DNA from: Rutidosis leptorrhynchoides
Taxonomy: Eukaryota; Streptophyta; Magnoliopsida; Asterales; Asteraceae
Direction: 5' to 3'
Length of the DNA stretch: 64,000 nt
Assembly: GCF_046630445.1 (NCBI RefSeq)
Contig: NC_092341.1
Location: 257,902,001 to 257,966,000 of the forward strand
Shown here in pieces: positions 1 to 12,361 of this stretch. The translations under genes and the position numbers were made by a program. The notes beneath the pieces are model-generated. The model was not told the DNA's origin. It did not search any database and saw only the letters and a program-made list of their open reading frames with translations. Each line of letters opens with the position of its first letter. The stretch's first letter is position 1.

Positions 1-2660
1 CTGTCTTCTTCTTTTAGCATTTGAATTTCTTCTGTTGTTGGTTCATATCCATTAGCTATAAGTGTAGCTAACATTTCAGCTTCATCAATTGGTTCATTAC
101 CTTCTCCTAAAGAACATTCTCCCGTTCCTTGTAATTCTGGAAATTCTTCTAATAATTCTGCATGTGCATCTATAGTTTGAATATAATAACATGTTTCATC
201 TGCAGATTGTGGTTGTTGCATTGCTCTATCAACTGAAAAGGTAACACTCTCATCCTCTATACTTAGGGTCAGTTTCTTACCGAACACGTCTATCATAGCT
301 TTAGCCGTGTTTAAGAATGGTCTTCCTAATATGAGAGGAACTTGAGAATCTTCTTCCATGTCCAAAACAACAAAATCTACTGGAAATACTAAAGTACCAA
401 CTTTAACTAGCATGTTCTCCATTATCCCTCTAGGATATTTTATTGATCTATCGGCTAGTTGTATGCTTATTCTGGTTGGTTTTAATTCTCCAAGGTCTAG
501 TTTAGCGTATAGTGAATACGGCATTAGATTTATACTAGCACCTAAATCTGCCAATGCTTCTATTGAACTAAGACTACCCAGAAAACATGGAATTGTGAAA
601 CTTCCTGGATCAGATAGTTTTTCTGGTATCTTATTTAACAGCACTGCTGAACAATTAGCATTCATAGTAACAGCCGAGAGTTCTTCCATTTTCTTTCTAT
701 TCGTGATTAGATCTTTCAAGAATTTAGCATATCTTGGCATTCCTGAAATCACATCAATGAAAGGAAGATTTACATTTATCTGTTTAAACATATCCAAGAA
801 TTTGGATTGCTCGGCTTCAAGTTTTTCTTTCTTCATTTTACTCGGATAAGGAAGTGGTGGTTGGTATGGTTTAACATAAGGTTTATCCTTAACTGTGTTA
901 TCTTCATTAACCTTTTCAACTACCGGTTCTTTTTCCTTATCTTGATCAGGTTGTGGTTCTTGTGGAGTAGGAATGGTTTCATCAGAAGTTACAGGTATTT
1001 CAGGTGATTTAAGTGTTGTACCACTTCTTGTGGTAATAGCTTTAGCTGTTTCATTCCGGGGGTTAGCATTTGTATCACTAGGTAGACTTCCTGGTTTTCT
1101 TTCACCTATTAACCTTGCTAGGTTACTTACTTCTTGTTCCAGATTTTGAATAGAAGCTTGTTGATTTCTAAATGCTTGAGCATTTTGTTCATTGGTTTGT
1201 TTTTGAGATGTGAAAAACTGCGTTTGAGTTTCAACTAGCTTCGTCATCATATCTTCTAAATTCGGCTTTTTATCATCGGTTTGTTGTGGTGGTTTGTTTT
1301 GAAAATTAGGTCTTTGCTGATTGTAAGTATTATTGGATACTTGTTGATTGCTAGGACCTTGTTGGTTATTGTATGGAATATTTCGGTTATAGTTCTGATT
1401 TTGATTGTAAATAGGTCTTGGCGGTTGATAATTATTCTGATAATTATTTCCAGGCCTTTGGTTTATGTATGAAATATTCTCTCTTTGTTCCATTGTTAAT
1501 TCAATACTGAGACAATCTTTTGTCAAATGTGGTCCTCCACACTGCTCACAACTAATTCGTATTGAGTGAATATCCTTAGTCATCTTTTCCATTCGTCTCT
1601 CGAAAGCATCTATCTTTGCCGAAATGGAATCTAAGTCATGGCTAGAATCGGCTCTAGCTGCTTTAGATGATCTAATGATATCTTTTTCTTGGTGCCACTC
1701 ATGTGAGTGGGAAGCAGTGTTATCAATAATTTTGTAAGCATCAGTTTCGGTTTTCTTCATAATAGAACCACCAGCTGCTATATCTATGTCTTTTCTTGTA
1801 GTGATGTCGCATCCTTGGTAGAATATTTGTACTATTTGGCAGGTGTCTAAACCATGTTGCGGACATCCTCTTAACAACTTTCCATATCTTGTCCACGCCT
1901 CATATAGAGTTTCATTTGGTTTCTGTGTGAACGTAACAATTTCTGCTTGAAGTCTTACGGCTTTAGATGCAGGAAAGAATTGTTTAAGAAATTTGTCAAT
2001 TAAAACGTCCCATGTATCAATCGCCCCTTCAGGTAACGATTCCAACCAATCTTTGGCTTCTCCCTTTAAAGTCCAGGGAAATAACATGAGATATATCTGT
2101 TCATCCTCCACTTCTCGTATTTTAAATAGTGTGCAGATCCTATTAAAGGTACGTAGATGTTCATTTGGATCTTCCTTCGGCGCACCACTAAATTGGCATT
2201 GATTAGTCACCATGTGTAGAATTTGTCCTTTGATTTCATAATCTGGCGCATTAATGTCTGGATGGGTAATTGCGTGACCTTGGCCAGTGCGTTTAGCTCT
2301 CATTCGGTCTTCCATACTTAAAGGTTCCAGATTCTCCATAATTGAATTTGTTGAATCGGAATCACTAGATGATTCTGTTTTAATAGTTCGTTCCTCAACA
2401 ATCTCTGTTTGAATGATTGGTGGTTCCGGAGGAAAGTTTAGTGGTTCAGGATCTATGAACCGTTCCTGAATATTTTCTGGATTCTCAATTGTGAGGTTGG
2501 GTTCAAAAAATGGATTATCGGAAATTTGAACTGAAGTACTTGGTCGACTGGATGACGATTCTAAAGAAAAATCAACGGCGGTTATATTTGTTAAACGATG
2601 TCTTGATCGAGTTACAGGTGGTGAACGTACAAAAGGTGATGAACGTCTTGCTCGGTGCAT
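1..2660 (-). CDS. Gag-protease polyprotein of Athila-like Ty3/gypsy element G (3' end outside window)
   Basis: An open frame of about 886 codons runs without a stop from ATG at 2660 to the window edge, so only the N-terminal part of the polyprotein is visible. A retrotransposon Gag core lies near residues 150-300 (FSGAPKEDPNEHL, LKGEAKDWLESLP). A CCHC-like knuckle CEQCGGPHLTKDC lies near residue 372, followed by an Asn/Gln-rich stretch. A retropepsin-like domain near residues 690-790 has the active-site turn ADLGASINLMP and the flap-side LILGRPFL. DLG replaces the usual DTG/DSG; as I recall the family this is normal for Athila-type proteases. The product should form virus-like particles in the cytoplasm and process the polyprotein. 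The lack of any stop over 2.6 kb, with a matching primer-binding site and LTR upstream, marks this as the best-preserved retroelement reading frame here. The lineage call rests on the DLGAS protease and the primer-binding site. Confidence 0.88.
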   Translation of the reverse strand, partial: MHRARRSSPFVRSPPVTRSRHRLTNITAVDFSLESSSSRPSTSVQISDNPFFEPNLTIENPENIQERFIDPEPLNFPPEPPIIQTEIVEERTIKTESSSDSDSTNSIMENLEPLSMEDRMRAKRTGQGHAITHPDINAPDYEIKGQILHMVTNQCQFSGAPKEDPNEHLRTFNRICTLFKIREVEDEQIYLMLFPWTLKGEAKDWLESLPEGAIDTWDVLIDKFLKQFFPASKAVRLQAEIVTFTQKPNETLYEAWTRYGKLLRGCPQHGLDTCQIVQIFYQGCDITTRKDIDIAAGGSIMKKTETDAYKIIDNTASHSHEWHQEKDIIRSSKAARADSSHDLDSISAKIDAFERRMEKMTKDIHSIRISCEQCGGPHLTKDCLSIELTMEQRENISYINQRPGNNYQNNYQPPRPIYNQNQNYNRNIPYNNQQGPSNQQVSNNTYNQQRPNFQNKPPQQTDDKKPNLEDMMTKLVETQTQFFTSQKQTNEQNAQAFRNQQASIQNLEQEVSNLARLIGERKPGSLPSDTNANPRNETAKAITTRSGTTLKSPEIPVTSDETIPTPQEPQPDQDKEKEPVVEKVNEDNTVKDKPYVKPYQPPLPYPSKMKKEKLEAEQSKFLDMFKQINVNLPFIDVISGMPRYAKFLKDLITNRKKMEELSAVTMNANCSAVLLNKIPEKLSDPGSFTIPCFLGSLSSIEALADLGASINLMPYSLYAKLDLGELKPTRISIQLADRSIKYPRGIMENMLVKVGTLVFPVDFVVLDMEEDSQVPLILGRPFLNTAKAMIDVFGKKLTLSIEDESVTFSVDRAMQQPQSADETCYYIQTIDAHAELLEEFPELQGTGECSLGEGNEPIDEAEMLATLIANGYEPTTEEIQMLKEED

Positions 2661-4048
2661 TCACTGAATATCCTATTAGTTTTTAAAAGGAAAGAAAAAT
2701 TATAATAAGTTATCCAATCAATAGACTTTTCTGATTTTGCCCACGTTTCGAATAGCCAAAAGATGCAGCAGAGGGGCAGGATTCGTTTGGTCTCAATATA
2801 ATTGAGGACTGTTTGGCTCCAATAACCCGGTCCACGTACAAATCCAACTATTACTACGAACCAGAAAATTTTGATGTCTATAAATTTAACTACTTAAAAT
2901 AAATTTTCGTAATTTTGAGAAATTTAGATAAGAAGTAGAATAAAAATCTATGTCCTAAAAACTAGAATAGCGAGAAATAAGAAAGACAAAGAGTTCGTCG
3001 CAAAAGGTCGAAAAAGAAAAAATGATTGAAAAATAAAAGGTGACGGAAAAATAAAAGAAACTTATAAAAACTTAAAAATACTTAACTAATTTAACCTTAT
3101 TACTACAACTAACTTAAAATTATAATCGCAAATTGAGATTACTAATTGGAATGATAATTGGTACATAGTAAAAGGTCTAAAAATATTAAAGCTTACAGGA
3201 AAAACTAAATCCCAAATGGAAATAACTTAAAAAGAAACTAAAACTTAAAAAGGCGTCGCAAAATTCTAAAGCACCTAAATCTTAGTCTAAAGAAAAAGCA
3301 CTTAAGGAATTCTACGGCAAAGCCTAAAAATCTAGGAGTAAAAATAACTATAGCAAAAACTAAGTTTAAAATTAAATATGAGCTAAAAATACAAATATTA
3401 CGCTACAACGATTAAAAAGGTACAAAATATAAAAGTTATAAAAAGTTATAAAAATATTAGATTTTATAAAAATATTATTTTTATATTTTATATATTATAG
3501 TATTAAGTAAATAAATAATAAAACTTAAACAAAAGTAAAAATAACTAAATAAATTAAAAACTTTAATTATAATAATAATAATAGTTTTAGGGTTTTAAAT
3601 AATAATAATTAAATAATATACGTAATAAATGCGGAATTAGGGTTTGGATGTGGCCTGGTCAAACCCCTCATGCGAGTCGCATGGTTTAAGGGGGTGGGTC
3701 ATGCGAGTCGCATGGACACCCTGAACTGGTTCAATTGGACTGGTTCAAATGACAGGTCACGTAATTATTTAATATTTATTTTTAATTTCTGTTTTATATA
3801 TAATATAAGATATAAATATATAATTTAAATAAAAACTTAATAAAATACTAAAATAAAATACAAATACTTTAATATTTTGTAAATAATAAAGAAAAACTTA
3901 AAATACACTTTAAAATATGTTTTTTTTTTTTTCGATTTTAAAAGCTCTTTTTTTTTTATATATTTTTTTAATTTTTAAAAATATAAATTTTACCAAAACT
4001 AATTATAACTTAAAAATTAAAAATATGGCGTTTCGCTTTGGCGAATGT
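2661..4048 (-). other. Untranslated leader of element G
   Basis: This 1.4-kb AT-rich stretch lies between the primer-binding site and the gag ATG and has no credible reading frame. A segment near 2730-2850 is less AT-rich. Two copies of a 15-bp odd-centred palindrome occur at 3669-3714. Long non-coding leaders are usual in this lineage. Confidence 0.6.
3669..3714. repeat. Pair of odd-centred palindromes in G leader
   Basis: CATGCGAGTCGCATG occurs at 3669-3683 and again at 3700-3714. Each has 7-bp complementary arms around one central base. The same core recurs in the LTR of G and in unrelated LTRs of this window. Confidence 0.85.
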
Positions 4049-4066
4049 TCCCCGGCAGCGGCGCCA
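4049..4066 (-). promoter_or_regulatory. Primer-binding site of element G
   Basis: Read on the minus strand this is TGGCGCCGCTGCCGGGGA, the TGGCGCC-type site known for Athila/Tat elements and usually assigned to a tRNA-Asp primer. It lies 9 bp inside the LTR end at 4076 and upstream of gag, which fixes orientation and LTR boundary. Confidence 0.85.
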
Positions 4067-5483
4067 AAAATTACTTGATGTCGAACGAGGTGTATATAAA
4101 ATAGTTATTATTTTACTAGGAAAAACTATTAAATACGATACAATTTTACACAAGATATTTATTTATTTATAGAATGGATATACTTAAACCTTGCTACAAC
4201 ACTTATAGGCAGTGTACCTAATCGTACAGTAGTGTAGTTTTTAGTAAGTCCGGTTCGTTCCACAGGGAAATCTTTGAACAAAGCTCAACGCTATATTAGT
4301 TTACTTTTATAAAAATACAAATATATATATAAGTAATATTATTGTTATAAAGGGGGGTTTTTACCGTTTAATGACCGGTTTGTCGATTTTAAAACTTTAG
4401 TCGCAGTTAAAACCTAATGTAAAATATAAAATAAATACAAGACTTAAATTAAAGCGTAAAGTAAATAACGATAATGAAATTGCGAATAATAAAAGTGCGA
4501 TAATTAAAAAGTACGATAATTAAAAGTGCGATAAATAAAAGTGCGATAATTAGAAGTGCAATTAAATATAAAATAAAGGAAATTAAATATGAAATAAAAG
4601 AATTATGCTTATTTAAACTTCCGTAATCATGATATTTGACGTGTTGATTTTAGTTTTATGCCCATGGGTTAATTGTCCTTTGTCCTGGATTATTCAATAT
4701 GTCCGTCTGGTTTTTGTCCATAACAGTCCATCAGTCATAAATATAAATTGCAAGTGTCCTTGTCAAATTATTATTATACCCGAAGTTAAATATTCCAACT
4801 AATTGGGGATTCGAATTGTAACAAGGTTTTAATACTTTGTTTAATGAATACACCAGGTTATCGACTGTGTGTAAACCAAGGTTTTACTACTTTGTTAACA
4901 ATTACACCAATTACCCTTGAATGTAATTTCACCCCTGTTTTAATTATTCTAGTGGCTATTAATCCATTCCCGTGTCCGGTTAAATGAACGATTATTCGTA
5001 CATATAAATACCCCGCCCATCGTGTCCGATCGAGTGTATATGGTAATTTATAGGGACGCCCAATTGTAAATCTTTATATTAACATTAACAAACTTTCATT
5101 TAGTTAAACAAATATAAAGCCCATTAATAGCCCATAGTCTAGTTTCCACAAGTGTCGTTCTTTTATCCAAACCCCAATTATGGTACAAAGCCCAATTACC
5201 CAATTTTAGTAATTAGCCCAACATCATGATTACTTCGTTTTAAATAAGCATAATAATAACTTAGCTACGAGACATTAATGTAAAAAGGTTGAACATAACT
5301 TACAATGATTAAAAATAGCGTAGCGTTACACGGACAGAATTTCGACTTACACCCTTACAACATTCGCTAACATACCCTTATTATTAGAATTAAAATTAAA
5401 ATTAAAATATAAATTATAAATATAAATATATTTACGTATGAAGAGGAAGAAAAAGATGTGTAAAAACTCGGCAGAAAACTGGC

Positions 5484-5493
5484 TTTATATAGG
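5484..5493 (-). promoter_or_regulatory. TATA box of G LTR
   Basis: The minus strand reads CTATATAAAG in the LTR, about 540 bp from its start. Transcription would proceed leftward towards gag. Confidence 0.6.
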
Positions 5494-5513
5494 ACCTGAC
5501 CAGCAATTTCACT

Positions 5514-5563
5514 CCATGCGACTCGCATGGATTTGTGCTTCTGGCCATGCGAGTCGCATGGCC
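5514..5563. repeat. Pair of odd-centred palindromes upstream of G TATA box
   Basis: CCATGCGACTCGCATGG lies at 5514-5530 (8-bp arms, central C). A copy with 10-bp arms around a central G lies at 5543-5563, with core CCATGCGAGTCGCATGG. On the minus strand the pair lies about 20-70 bp upstream of the TATA box at 5484-5493. Confidence 0.85.
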
Positions 5564-8324
5564 ACCCTGGATCCAGCCAAATTGCTTTGTTTTCTTCTTG
5601 CCGACGTAATATAATAATAATAATATATATAATATATAATTATATATAATTATATATATATTATATTATATTCTTGTGCATAGTAGACTAGATATTTTTG
5701 GTCCGTTGCGTCGGGCGTTTCTTCTAGGCTCAGGTCCCGGTTCCGGATTTTCGGACGTCTTCGCGTATTATTTTATATCGTGTACTTTGCGTCTTGTAAC
5801 TTGTACTCTTATCATTTTGAGACGTTCCTCATCAATATTTTGAACCTTTTTAGTTGTATCTTGTACTTTTTAGCTCTTTGGACCTTTTTGTCTTCAATTT
5901 GTCGAATCTGCCTTTTGTCTTCACTTTTTAATATTTAAACGAATATTGCTTGTAAATCGAACAATACCAACTAAAATCTTGTCTTTCTTGGGGAATAATG
6001 CTATGAAATATATGTTCGTTTTTAGCATTATCAGTAAGTTAGGCTACGAGATTTCTGAAAAGCTTCGTAATAATATACACTTATCATGAGCACTTCATTA
6101 TAAAGATTTAACCTTTGCGTAGGCCTAGCCCACGTCTTCAATTTACCCTATCATTGCGCTACACCGATCAAGTGTACGAGTAACAACAGAATAGACGCCT
6201 GTTATGTTTTAGGCGAGGTTTGTCAAACCTAACGGTACCGTCCCTATAAGTCGAGCTTACAAAGTAACTAATATAATCAAGCTAAGCGATTTTTGATCTG
6301 AACTCATATGTATATTCTTAGTAAGTTACTTGTGCCAAACACGTAAAACATTTGTAAAAAGCATACATCTCATCCCTGTAAAAACATAGTAGGGACTGTT
6401 GACTCACCTTAGCAAAAGCACCTGAAATATCTTAGCAAAACGTACTGTAGTCGAACAATCTCAAAAGAACAACGCAACCTAATCACGTAAGTCATCTTAA
6501 GTTTACACATATAGGTCATACTATGTCAACCCATAGTGTACGCAAAGTCCTAGTGCTCAGACTGACTCAACGAACAAGTAAAAGTCAACTAATCCAAGCA
6601 AGTCAACCAAAGTCAAACCAAAAGTCAACTCGGTCAAAGTGGTCAAATAAAGTCAAACAACTCAGTAGGTCATGCAAACATGGTCAACATGTCAAACCTA
6701 GGTCAAGTATCACTTTACAAGTCATAGTTAAGCAAATTGCACATTCGCAGTTTAAAGCATGCCTTCGAAAAACGTACATCGTAGAAAGATTCAACTATAG
6801 CTCATAGCACATAAATCATAAAATTATGAACAACTCCAGATCACATATATACTTAAAATCGATTCCAAAAAGTGCGGCCAAAGCCTCATACGATAATTAA
6901 AAGTCAGAAGTTAGAAGGGGTTTAATTACGGTTTACTAAATCAGTTTCAGCACGCGCATCAGTTTTGAATTATTTCTCAGAAAATATAGAAAATAGATTT
7001 TGATAAACGGCTAATTGGAGTCATCTCAAAACATTCCAAAATTTCAGTGGTAAAATAATCAAAGATATCTGTTTAGCCAATTCGTACAGTTTAGTCAATC
7101 TTTACAGACCTTCCAGTTTTCTTCATCAAACAGACATATCACTTAGACGAGCATTTATCTCATGGCAATTCACGTTTTTGCAAGTTTTCATATAAATGAA
7201 ATATGTCAATAACATATAAAATAACATATTCCAGAAGATTAAAGTCTCAATAAATTCCTAGTTCACTCTAGAAATTTTTATGTAACTTTGAAAACCGATT
7301 CAGCTCACTTTAAGTACCAAATCTTCGTTTTGACATAACGGGAGCATTACACAACCTTTTGACGCAAGTATTAAGTCCAAATTGCATAACTTTTCATAAG
7401 GAATACATTAGTACACTTTTTATAAACTAAAACACAAAGCATGCAACTCAGAAAATTCGGACTACATGTGAAACCCTAACGAAACTTCGATTAACCATAA
7501 CTTGAGCATACGATAACGAAATCAAGCAAAATCAAAGTCCAAATTCAATAGTTTTTCGATCTCTATCCATCTAGATAATCATACAAGATCAGTTCATAAG
7601 TCAATTTTATCAGATTCATAAGATACAAATTCGTGATTCATGCAAACAACATCAATCGAGCAATTAAACGATAAACGACAACTCTATACGCAATCAATTG
7701 AGCACTAGACCTCATTACACTATGTAATTGCATAAATACAGATTTAAACATGAATAATCAAATTAGGGTTCTAAGATTTATACCCTAGATCAAGCAATTG
7801 TTGGTACTATCGCGTAGAGGAGAACGAGACGGGCACGGATTCGCATCCAATTGAACGATCAAGCAATTTTTTGATGGTGAATTGTGGTGATGGAAGAAGT
7901 CGATGTTATGGGGGTGTGGGAGCTGCACGATCGGCCAAGGGGAGGAGGAAAAAGAAGTGCAGTTTGTTTTATTTTATTTGGTTTAGGGTTAAGTTGCCTT
8001 AAATACCTAATAACTTTTAAAGTTTGGCAAAATACCCCCCTAGGAGAAGGATTTTGGCCATGGGCTGAAAATAAAGTGTTCACGAGCCTATTTTGAGCAG
8101 CTAGATCATTCCTTGTGGAGCCCGTTAGGTGTCGTTGATCGAAATCGCAAATCGGAACGTTAACTGATAATAATAGCTTTTAGTCATCTTTTATATCGCG
8201 TTCATATTAATGATAATAATAGTGATCATAATAATTAGGTGTTACTAATATTCGTTTTAATTATAATAATACTAATAATAATAAATATTATGATAATATT
8301 AATGATAATACTAATAACTATTTT

Positions 8325-8328
8325 AATG

Positions 8329-8372
<44 letters not shown>

Positions 8373-8453
8373 ATTTATAACTTTAACGATAATAACGATA
8401 GTACTAATAATAAAAATAACAATTTTTAATGATAATACCTTTTATTGATAATG

Positions 8454-8533
<80 letters not shown>
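8325..8533. repeat. (TAA)n microsatellites
   Basis: Two long TAA runs (about 8325-8371 and 8451-8533) with short imperfect AT-rich sequence between them lie inside the E-minus LTR. Confidence 0.9.
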
Positions 8534-9100
8534 TAGATAAAAACTATAACGACGATAATAATAATCATTTTTAATAATAATACAAAATTTCAATTGACTA
8601 TAACTTCTAATCCGTTCATCGAAACCATTTGATATCTAAATGAAAAGTTCTTAATTTTTCGCTATCTTTCCAACAACATGCATATCTTATACCTTATCTC
8701 AACCATATATGTAACTAATTCAGGATTCAACATAACCTATCTAACGACAATATCAAAAATACAAGCATGCATAATTCTATATACTCGAGCACTAGTCAGG
8801 GATACACTATTAATAAATAAAAGTTAAGTTATGAGTGCTCACGTATCAATATTGAGATTCAATATTGCAGGAAAGTACGTAGACGCAACGGAGACGATAA
8901 TCACTAGGTTGACCTTACGAGCATACCCTGATCCATACCCATAACCTCCATAGCTATAACCCATAATTTCCTTAGCTCTATCCCGCTCATAAAATTCATT
9001 TTAAAAATATGCGAGCAGAACCTCGTCGTAGTATTTTAAGTATAAATAATAATGATACTAATACTACTAATAATAATATTAGGATTAATATTAATAATAT

Positions 9101-9101
9101 A

Positions 9102-9160
<59 letters not shown>
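9101..9160. repeat. (TAA)n microsatellite
   Basis: A nearly perfect TAA run in the E-minus LTR. The plus copy of this LTR has a matching TTA run at 45957-46041, so the array predates separation of the two copies. Confidence 0.9.
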
Positions 9161-9163
<3 letters not shown>

Positions 9164-9267
9164 TAAATATAATTATATATAGAGAGAGTGATCGATAGAG
9201 TTGTATGAATGAATCGAATGAATCAGAAAATGTTCGATACTTAAAGGATGTAAACTACACCTAACCC

Positions 9268-9317
9268 CTCATGCACTCGCATGAGAAGTGTGTGGAGAGC
9301 TCATGCGAGTGCATGAG
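9268..9317. repeat. Pair of mutually reverse-complementary near-palindromes in E-minus LTR
   Basis: CTCATGCACTCGCATGAG (9268-9285) and CTCATGCGAGTGCATGAG (9300-9317) are exact reverse complements of each other, and each has 7-bp complementary arms. The position matches the CCATGCGATCGCATGG pair of the plus copy at 45811-45858. Confidence 0.85.
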
Positions 9318-9747
9318 ACATGTTACCAAATCACATTTGCATAAGGAACTCTGCCGACACTATGTAATGTATAAATATATATTATTTAATATATAATATA
9401 TTTAATCTTTAGAATTAATTAAATATTATATTATATTCTCATGCATAGTTGATTTATAATTTTTGCACCAATGAATTGTACGTTGACGCTCGACTTACGT
9501 ACCGGTTTCGGTTTCTCGAACGCATAATCGTACGCTTAGAAAACTAACACTTTACGTTACGTGACGTGTACCTTTATCAAAAATTAGACTTAATCATCGA
9601 TAAATTATATTATAAGAAATGTAACTTATGTATTTGAGTGTTGTGGTCATTTGCTTCTATAAATCAATGGCTCGTTGTATATTAATATTATCTTTAAATT
9701 AAAACGTTTTATGACTACGTTATTATTATATCTCATTATATTGTAAA

Positions 9748-9926
<179 letters not shown>

Positions 9927-11014
9927 AAAATATAAGTTTGAAATATTTATTTAATAATATAATATTTAGTTTTTCATAAGTAATTATATTTCAAGACTCA
10001 TTTATAATCGTTTAATGATAGAAAATATTATGTTATATTACGCTTGCGTTTTTGAAACATAATATATATTTGCAATTAATAATATTTAGATTTAATTAGG
10101 TTCTTCAAATTTCATTAACAAGATATCTTATAAAACATTCTGATAATAAAGTTTTCTCTAAATTGAAAACGTTTTAGTACTAAATCAAATAATTATGATA
10201 GTTTTTGTTTTCCAAAACTAATATGTATTTAAGAATCATCTTGTTAAAAGGTTAAAATAATGGAAATCGTTATATCGTATTTTGAAAAGTAAAATTTATA
10301 TATAATAGGTTTCAAGTTTTTAAATTACTAACTATTGATGAAGCGTGATATAAAGTCCAAAGGTTAAATGAATGTACGAAATCATTTTAAGGTAAAACGT
10401 CGATATTTATTTTCTAAGTTATCTATATCCCATAACTTTACTTTCATTTTAAATAATATTACAGTTAAATAGTTTACTCATATAAATAGGACATCGAACA
10501 GGAACTACACTAACCTTTGTCTAGTTCCCGTTAATTGACACTTTTGTTCTTACTTGTAAATCACTTTACCAATTATTCCGAATACCGTTAAAAGGAAAAG
10601 GTTTCCTAATTCAAAGTGGACCTCTCAACAGAGACACGCAAATCATATCACAATGAATCTTGATAACTCAACCATTAGATATTATCTTGTAATCTCGTCA
10701 ATAAAAATATTAAATTTATATCGAAACAAATATGCTCATGTAAAGTATTATTCATTCACTAATTTATTAACGTTTCCAAGTCGTAAATAGATCTCATAAC
10801 TTATATTCATATCAACTAAACCATTAAATGTTTTATTAATATATCTATTTACACATAATTGTTCGTGAATCGTCAAGAGCAGTCGAAGGGTAATTGATTA
10901 TATGAACACAGTTCAAAGTTTTTGAGATTTCAACATTACAGACTTTGCTTATCGTGTCGGAAACATATAAAGATTAAAGTTTAAATTTTTGTGGGAAATT
11001 TCTGGGTTGTCACA

Positions 11015-11413
11015 ATGTGCGTTTAGAGTGAGAAAGAAGTGTGTGAGAGAGAAAGTGTACTTCTCTCTGACTGAAGTTCAGATGTGAAATGTGGTCTCCC
11101 AGGGGGTCTATTTATATGCGTAGAATGTTCGAAATTCTCGGGATACACGTGTCAATCGCTGATTAATTCTGTTATGCGAAGTATCCGGAAGGTCGGTGGT
11201 GTGTGCTGACGTGGCTGCGTGCCGTTCACGCGCTGAGTAAATGGGCTTAAGCATTAAAGCTGCCTGCAGGGCTTACGCTTGACGCTGGGCGGCCTGCTGT
11301 ACGCTGGGAGGTAAATACTGAAAATCGCTAAATTTTGTTATCTTTTGTGCTTTTTGATCCATTTTTCTGTATAAAAATGATGTTTTTATGCGTGTATCCC
11401 CTAGGATACACCA
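11015..11413 (-). repeat. 3' LTR of H (truncated)
   Basis: The sequence matches 27077-27450 closely by eye, including the end block whose minus strand reads TGGTGTATCC followed by GGGGATACACG. The part equivalent to 26868-27076 is missing because E-minus begins at 11014. The TATA region reads CTATTTATATGCG here, against CTATTTATAGGCG in the other LTR. Confidence 0.85.
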
Positions 11414-12014
11414 TTAATCTTGATCTCGTATCACCATGGGGATTTGATGGTATCCCTTGAATGTATCCAAGAAAGATTTAAATTGATATCCACTTACAGA
11501 CTCCACTTTCCAATCGATTTCTGGTAAAGGGTAGTTATCCTTTGGACATGCTTTATTTATATCTGTGAAATCTACACACATCCTCCATGAATTATCTGGC
11601 TTTCTAACCATCACTGGATTTGCTACCCATGTCTGGTATTTCACTTCCCTCAATATCCCAGCATCCACCAATTTTTTAACTTCTTCCCTGAGAAATTTGG
11701 TTTGATCTGGAGCCATGCCTCTTTTCATTTGACATACTGGTGGGATGTTAGGATTCACACCGAGCCTATGTTCAGCAATATGACGTGGTACTCCAGTCAT
11801 ATCAGAATCTTGCCACGCAAAAACATCTAAATTGGTTGCTAAAATTTTATAAAGCTTTTCCTTTATTTCTTTTGCTATTGTGTTTCCTATGATGATTTTC
11901 TGATCTGAAAATTCTGGATTTGGCGACACTGACCCATCTTCATGAACAATTGGATTGACAGTTGTTCTATTTATTTGCACACATTCTATTGTTCTTTTTC
12001 GTTCAGCGTATAGC
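11414..12014 (-). pseudogene. Reverse transcriptase N-terminal part of H
   Basis: The minus frame from the insertion site to a TAA at 11414-11416 encodes the linker and fingers/palm start of a Ty3-type reverse transcriptase: CVDFTDINKACPKDNYPLPE, then the palm start SFLDTFKGYHQIPM. ACPKDNYPLPEID is typical of the Tat/Ogre branch. The frame stops directly at the LTR before the catalytic YVDD motif, so no active polymerase can be made. It is the continuation of the protease frame at 26298-26716; element A lies between the two halves. The upstream residues open in frame up to 12133 belong to A, not to H. Confidence 0.85.
12010..12014. other. Target-site duplication of element A, left copy
   Basis: ATAGC directly precedes the LTR start TGTAAC. 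The same five bases follow the far LTR at 26293-26297. Confidence 0.9.
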
Positions 12015-12361
12015 TGTAACATCCCGTTTTTCATCATAACATGTCCAAGGTACGTGATGAACTTTAGAATGTTCATACTTAGTTGTATAATAGTATAAAG
12101 ATGATTGTACGATGAGTGCATGAAGTGTACCAAGCGTGTACGTGTTTCTTGTTCGAATGTCGAAGAAAACTGGACGTTGTTTGAGTTATAAGATGTGTAC
12201 GTACCTTTTCGACCCCAAATAAAGTTTGAGTTTATATTTCAAAACCTTACCATTAGAAAGGAAATCTTATTACGTTTCCAACGATATTTGATTCGTCAAA
12301 AACGGAGTTACGGTTTGAAAGTTACGAGCAAAACAAGTGTCAGAAAAATGCAAAAAAGGGC

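Larger units (their letters stand above)
4076..6033 (-). repeat. 5' LTR of Athila-like element G
   Basis: The minus-strand LTR begins TGATAATGCTAAAAACG at 6033 and ends CATCA at 4076, next to the primer-binding site; length 1958 bp. A TATA box (CTATATAAAG, 5484-5493) lies just downstream of a palindrome pair. Short GTGCGATAA-type repeats lie near 4480-4560. The partner LTR is outside the window. The base run GTAAG at 6034-6038 is the candidate target duplication but cannot be checked. Boundaries rest on TG..CA ends and primer-site spacing. Confidence 0.75.

Noticed and set aside
7859..8096. Overlapping frames of about 70 residues on both strands
   Set aside because: No family features, low complexity, and located in an LTR; probably leader sequence of the E-minus LTR.
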